A stretch of DNA of 22,284 nucleotides from Welwitschia mirabilis. Taxonomy: Eukaryota > Gnetophyta > Gnetopsida > Welwitschiales. Location of the stretch: the NCBI GenBank assembly GCA_051453625.1, contig JBOZIK010000001.1, positions 289,150,518 through 289,172,801 on the forward strand, given 5' to 3'. The position numbers and the translations under genes were made by a program. The notes beneath the pieces were generated by a model. That model worked only from the letters and a program-made list of their open reading frames with translations. It was not told the origin of the DNA and did not search any database. Below are positions 20,037-22,284 of this stretch, piece after piece (position 1 is the first letter of the stretch; each line of letters opens with the position of its first letter).

Positions 20037-20990
20037 NNNNNNNNNNNNNNNNNNNNNNNNNNNNNNNNNNNNNNNNNNNNNNNNNNNNNNNNNNNNNNNN
20101 NNNNNNNNNNNNNNNNNNNNNNNNNNNNNNNNNNNNNNNNNNNNNNNNNNNNNNNNNNNNNNNNNNNNNNNNNNNNNNNNNNNNNNNNNNNNNNNNNNNN
20201 NNNNNNNNNNNNNNNNNNNNNNNNNNNNNNNNNNNNNNNNNNNNNNNNNNNNNNNNNNNNNNNNNNNNNNNNNNNNNNNNNNNNNNNNNNNNNNNNNNNN
20301 NNNNNNNNNNNNNNNNNNNNNNNNNNNNNNNNNNNNNNNNNNNNNNNNNNNNNNNNNNNNNNNNNNNNNNNNNNNNNNNNNNNNNNNNNNNNNNNNNNNN
20401 NNNNNNNNNNNNNNNNNNNNNNNNNNNNNNNNNNNNNNNNNNNNNNNNNNNNNNNNNNNNNNNNNNNNNNNNNNNNNNNNNNNNNNNNNNNNNNNNNNNN
20501 NNNNNNNNNNNNNNNNNNNNNNNNNNNNNNNNNNNNNNNNNNNNNNNNNNNNNNNNNNNNNNNNNNNNNNNNNNNNNNNNNNNNNNNNNNNNNNNNNNNN
20601 NNNNNNNNNNNNNNNNNNNNNNNNNNNNNNNNNNNNNNNNNNNNNNNNNNNNNNNNNNNNNNNNNNNNNNNNNNNNNNNNNNNNNNNNNNNNNNNNNNNN
20701 NNNNNNNNNNNNNNNNNNNNNNNNNNNNNNNNNNNNNNNNNNNNNNNNNNNNNNNNNNNNNNNNNNNNNNNNNNNNNNNNNNNNNNNNNNNNNNNNNNNN
20801 NNNNNNNNNNNNNNNNNNNNNNNNNNNNNNNNNNNNNNNNNNNNNNNNNNNNNNNNNNNNNNNNNNNNNNNNNNNNNNNNNNNNNNNNNNNNNNNNNNNN
20901 NNNNNNNNNNNNNNNNNNNNNNNNNNNNNNNNNNNNNNNNNNNNNNNNNNNNNNNNNNNNNNNNNNNNNNNNNNNNNNNNNNNNNNNNNN
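20037..20990. other. Assembly gap (954 N) between the Rep and helicase domains
   Basis: This is a run of 954 N inside the Helitron. Its position between the YITKYASKS end of Rep and the start of the helicase means the linker region of the transposase is missing from view. The long open frames reported across it consist almost wholly of unknown residues. Confidence 0.95.
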
Positions 20991-21446
20991 CTGACTTTGA
21001 GGCATACTTTGTAATATACTGTATAATAACATATTTATCAAGCACAGATTGGAAGTCTATATTCACTCACCATATTTGTAGAATCATTCTATTATGAACA
21101 TTTAACCTATCATCATTTCTCCTTGGCTCATACTTCTTTTCATTATTTTCATCTATATACAACCTAAAATTGTAAGGCTGTAAATCCCATGGAATATTAT
21201 ATCTAAATGAATTAATAAGCATTAGCGTCTATAGTTTGAAGATATTTATTATGTTAAAAGTGTAGTAGTATGTAGGTATCTACACATTTTTCATGCCTTT
21301 CATTTTCTCAAATATTGTCCTGGTTTACAAACTATATGTCTTTGACCACTGTTTAATAAGGTTGTGTAACATTGCTCCAGTTGCATATGTTCAAGATCCT
21401 CTTTTCATAATTGACATAAATGAAGATTCATGATTCGTCTCAGGGC

Positions 21447-21528
21447 CTATAAAAGTGAAAATTATTATAAAAAATAAAACAGTGTAATTAACTAAACATG
21501 TAATAAAGAAGATACAACTATTACTTAC
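21447..21528 (-). other. Candidate 82-bp spliceosomal intron within the Helitron Rep gene
   Basis: The minus-strand segment starts GTAAGT after AATGTT and ends TTTTATAG before GCCCTG, with T-rich content. Both borders fit plant consensus. Removing its 82 bases (not a multiple of three) moves the reading frame exactly onto ALRRIMNLHL and QRHIVCKPGQYLRK, which continue the Rep protein. Left unspliced, the frame gives a hydrophobic run unlike the family. That frame agreement is the main support. Confidence 0.6.
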
Positions 21529-21985
21529 AACATTAAGTTTGCCACACTTATCAAATCTATCATTCCATGCATGCGTGATGGAATCAAAAAATCTTTTAGC
21601 ATCTGTCATTGTTGTATCATCACTCTAATTAAGTTATTCCATGGTAGGAGCTTTTTTTATACCTAGAAATCCATGTGCATGTGGAGAACCTCTTTGTTAC
21701 CACTTAAATCATGTCTAATAGTCTATACACTAAATTTCTTTATTAAAATTACCTCTCTAATTTTTTTGTGATGGTTGTACATGAACTTTGAGACACTGTG
21801 TGAGTTTTCAATGATGTTTTGCAATTGTCATCGTTGGGCTTTAGATGGATGTTATGGTTGTTTACCAGACATGATATCATGTAGATCAGATCAATAGAAA
21901 TCTGTAGCACTGAAAGTGAAGAATATTGTAGGAGTTCCAAGCTGGGTAACCATATCTAATAGCTTGCATTTTCTCTTTCTTCCAT

Positions 21986-22017
21986 CCCCCTCGCCCTCCC
22001 CCAAGCCCACCAACCCC
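21986..22017 (-). other. G-quadruplex-type, glycine-coding insertion in Rep
   Basis: On the minus strand five G runs (4, 3, 5, 3 and 5) are separated by loops of 1 to 5 bases, a strong quadruplex pattern in AT-rich surroundings. In frame it encodes GVGGLGGGRGG between RGTPSF and WKKEKMQAI. Family members I recall run from the RGT(P)-F-W segment directly into the basic stretch, so this looks like an in-frame insertion of about 11 codons. A sequencing or assembly artefact cannot be excluded. Confidence 0.55.
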
Positions 22018-22284
22018 AAAAGAAGGTGTACCTCTTAGAGAGATTTTATATCTCATTAAGTTGTCTATTATTTTTTTTGGACAATTATTCATTTGTTCAG
22101 GTAATTCCTCTTTCCTGATTAGGCATCGACTATGTTTTTGTTGAAAAACACTATTGTAGACCTAAGTGCCTTGTGTCTCATAATCATATTGAAAATATAA
22201 TACCTAAAATGAAAAATAATTTTTAAAGGGTTTACAAATTGTTGCATTAAATTCATTAAATAATAAAACAAATGAGAAGGTTCT

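Larger units (their letters stand above)
18369..22203 (-). mobile_element. Degenerate autonomous-type Helitron (RepHel), partly in gaps
   Basis: On the minus strand a HUH Rep domain (from about 22203) precedes a PIF1-family helicase domain (ending about 18369). This is the order and combination that defines Helitron rolling-circle transposons, known in plants and many other eukaryotes. The distance from the Rep tyrosine motif to Walker A, including the 954-N gap, is about 1.3 kb. That is a plausible inter-domain length. Multiple frameshifts and stops show it is dead. The 5' TC and 3' CTRR termini were not located: the 5' side may run beyond the window and the 3' side lies near a gap. Other copies in the genome presumably supplied the transposase. 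Confidence 0.88.
20991..22203 (-). pseudogene. Helitron Rep (HUH endonuclease, Helitron_like_N) domain, broken
   Basis: In Helitrons this domain nicks and rejoins DNA through paired tyrosines during rolling-circle transposition. Minus-strand landmarks in order: DNLMRYKISLRGTPSF (from about 22064); MVTQLGTPTIFFTFSATDFY with TGA at 21891-21893 where Trp is usual; QNIIENSHSVSKFMYNHHKK; QRGSPHAHGF with metal-binding His codons at 21679-21681 and 21673-21675; MTDAKRFFDSITHAWNDRF; after an 82-bp intron, ALRRIMNLHLCQL, stop, and GQRHIVCKPGQYLRK; then NIPWDLQPYNFRLYIDENN, YEPRRNDDRLNVHNRMILQIW; and NIDFQSVLDKYVIIQYITKYASKS with tyrosines at 21016-21018 and 21004-21006. Landmarks fall in at least two frames, with shifts near 21945, 21700 and 21240-21330. 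Stops include TAG at 22162 and TGA at 21067. It is not functional. Confidence 0.85.

Noticed and set aside
19909-21097. Very long open frames on both strands across 20037-20990
   Set aside because: They consist almost wholly of N read as unknown residues. The real content on the minus strand is the Helitron on either side of the gap.

Overview
The window looks like gene-poor, AT-rich nuclear DNA from a land plant with a large, repeat-laden genome. A gymnosperm is a guess that the sequence alone does not establish. The evidence is long intron-like or intergenic stretches, decayed transposons, tRNA-derived repeats, a CACTA-like foldback element and six runs of N typical of a scaffolded draft assembly. 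I see no intact protein-coding gene, rRNA, functional tRNA, CRISPR array or bacterial-style operon.

Layout. 1-2993 is non-coding: an 80-bp-period minisatellite (478-717) next to an assembly gap, and a diverged pair of ~97-bp direct repeats (2094-2192 and 2337-2432). 2994-3158 is a short exon-like open frame of unknown identity. 3159-6541 is pyrimidine-rich on the + strand. It carries about nine dispersed copies of a near-palindrome centred on CCTAGG, a G-quadruplex-type purine run, and a 110-bp tandem duplication that again contains CCTAGG. 6542-11708 holds two related tRNA-like (SINE-type) repeats and the remains of an unrecognised coding sequence (8117-8503) whose in-frame stops are all TAG or TGA. 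11709-17274 is very AT-rich and nearly featureless, apart from a perfect 57-bp tandem duplication and one weak exon-like segment. 17275-17770 is a large inverted repeat, a foldback or MITE-like element with CACTA-like ends and 15 TTGAC/GTCAA words.

The best-supported protein content is a broken autonomous-type Helitron on the minus strand, from about 22203 down to 18369. The rolling-circle (HUH) Rep domain comes first: an FFTFSA motif, an HxH motif in a QRGSPHAHGF context and a two-tyrosine YITKYASK motif. A 954-base gap follows, then a PIF1-family helicase with a Walker A motif, a DxxxLLPV motif and a terminal LTWALTIHKSQGITL motif. Frameshifts, nonsense codons and a substituted Walker B glutamate make it a pseudogene. 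An 82-bp intron with consensus borders is preserved in the Rep part.

One assembly point affects the reading. The 100-N gap at 19323-19422 lies between two nearly identical 67-bp ends, so it is probably an unmerged contig overlap. Collapsing it keeps the helicase in one frame. The main open questions are the foldback element, the CCTAGG palindrome family and the unidentified decayed coding sequence. I do not see strong evidence for a new functional system.
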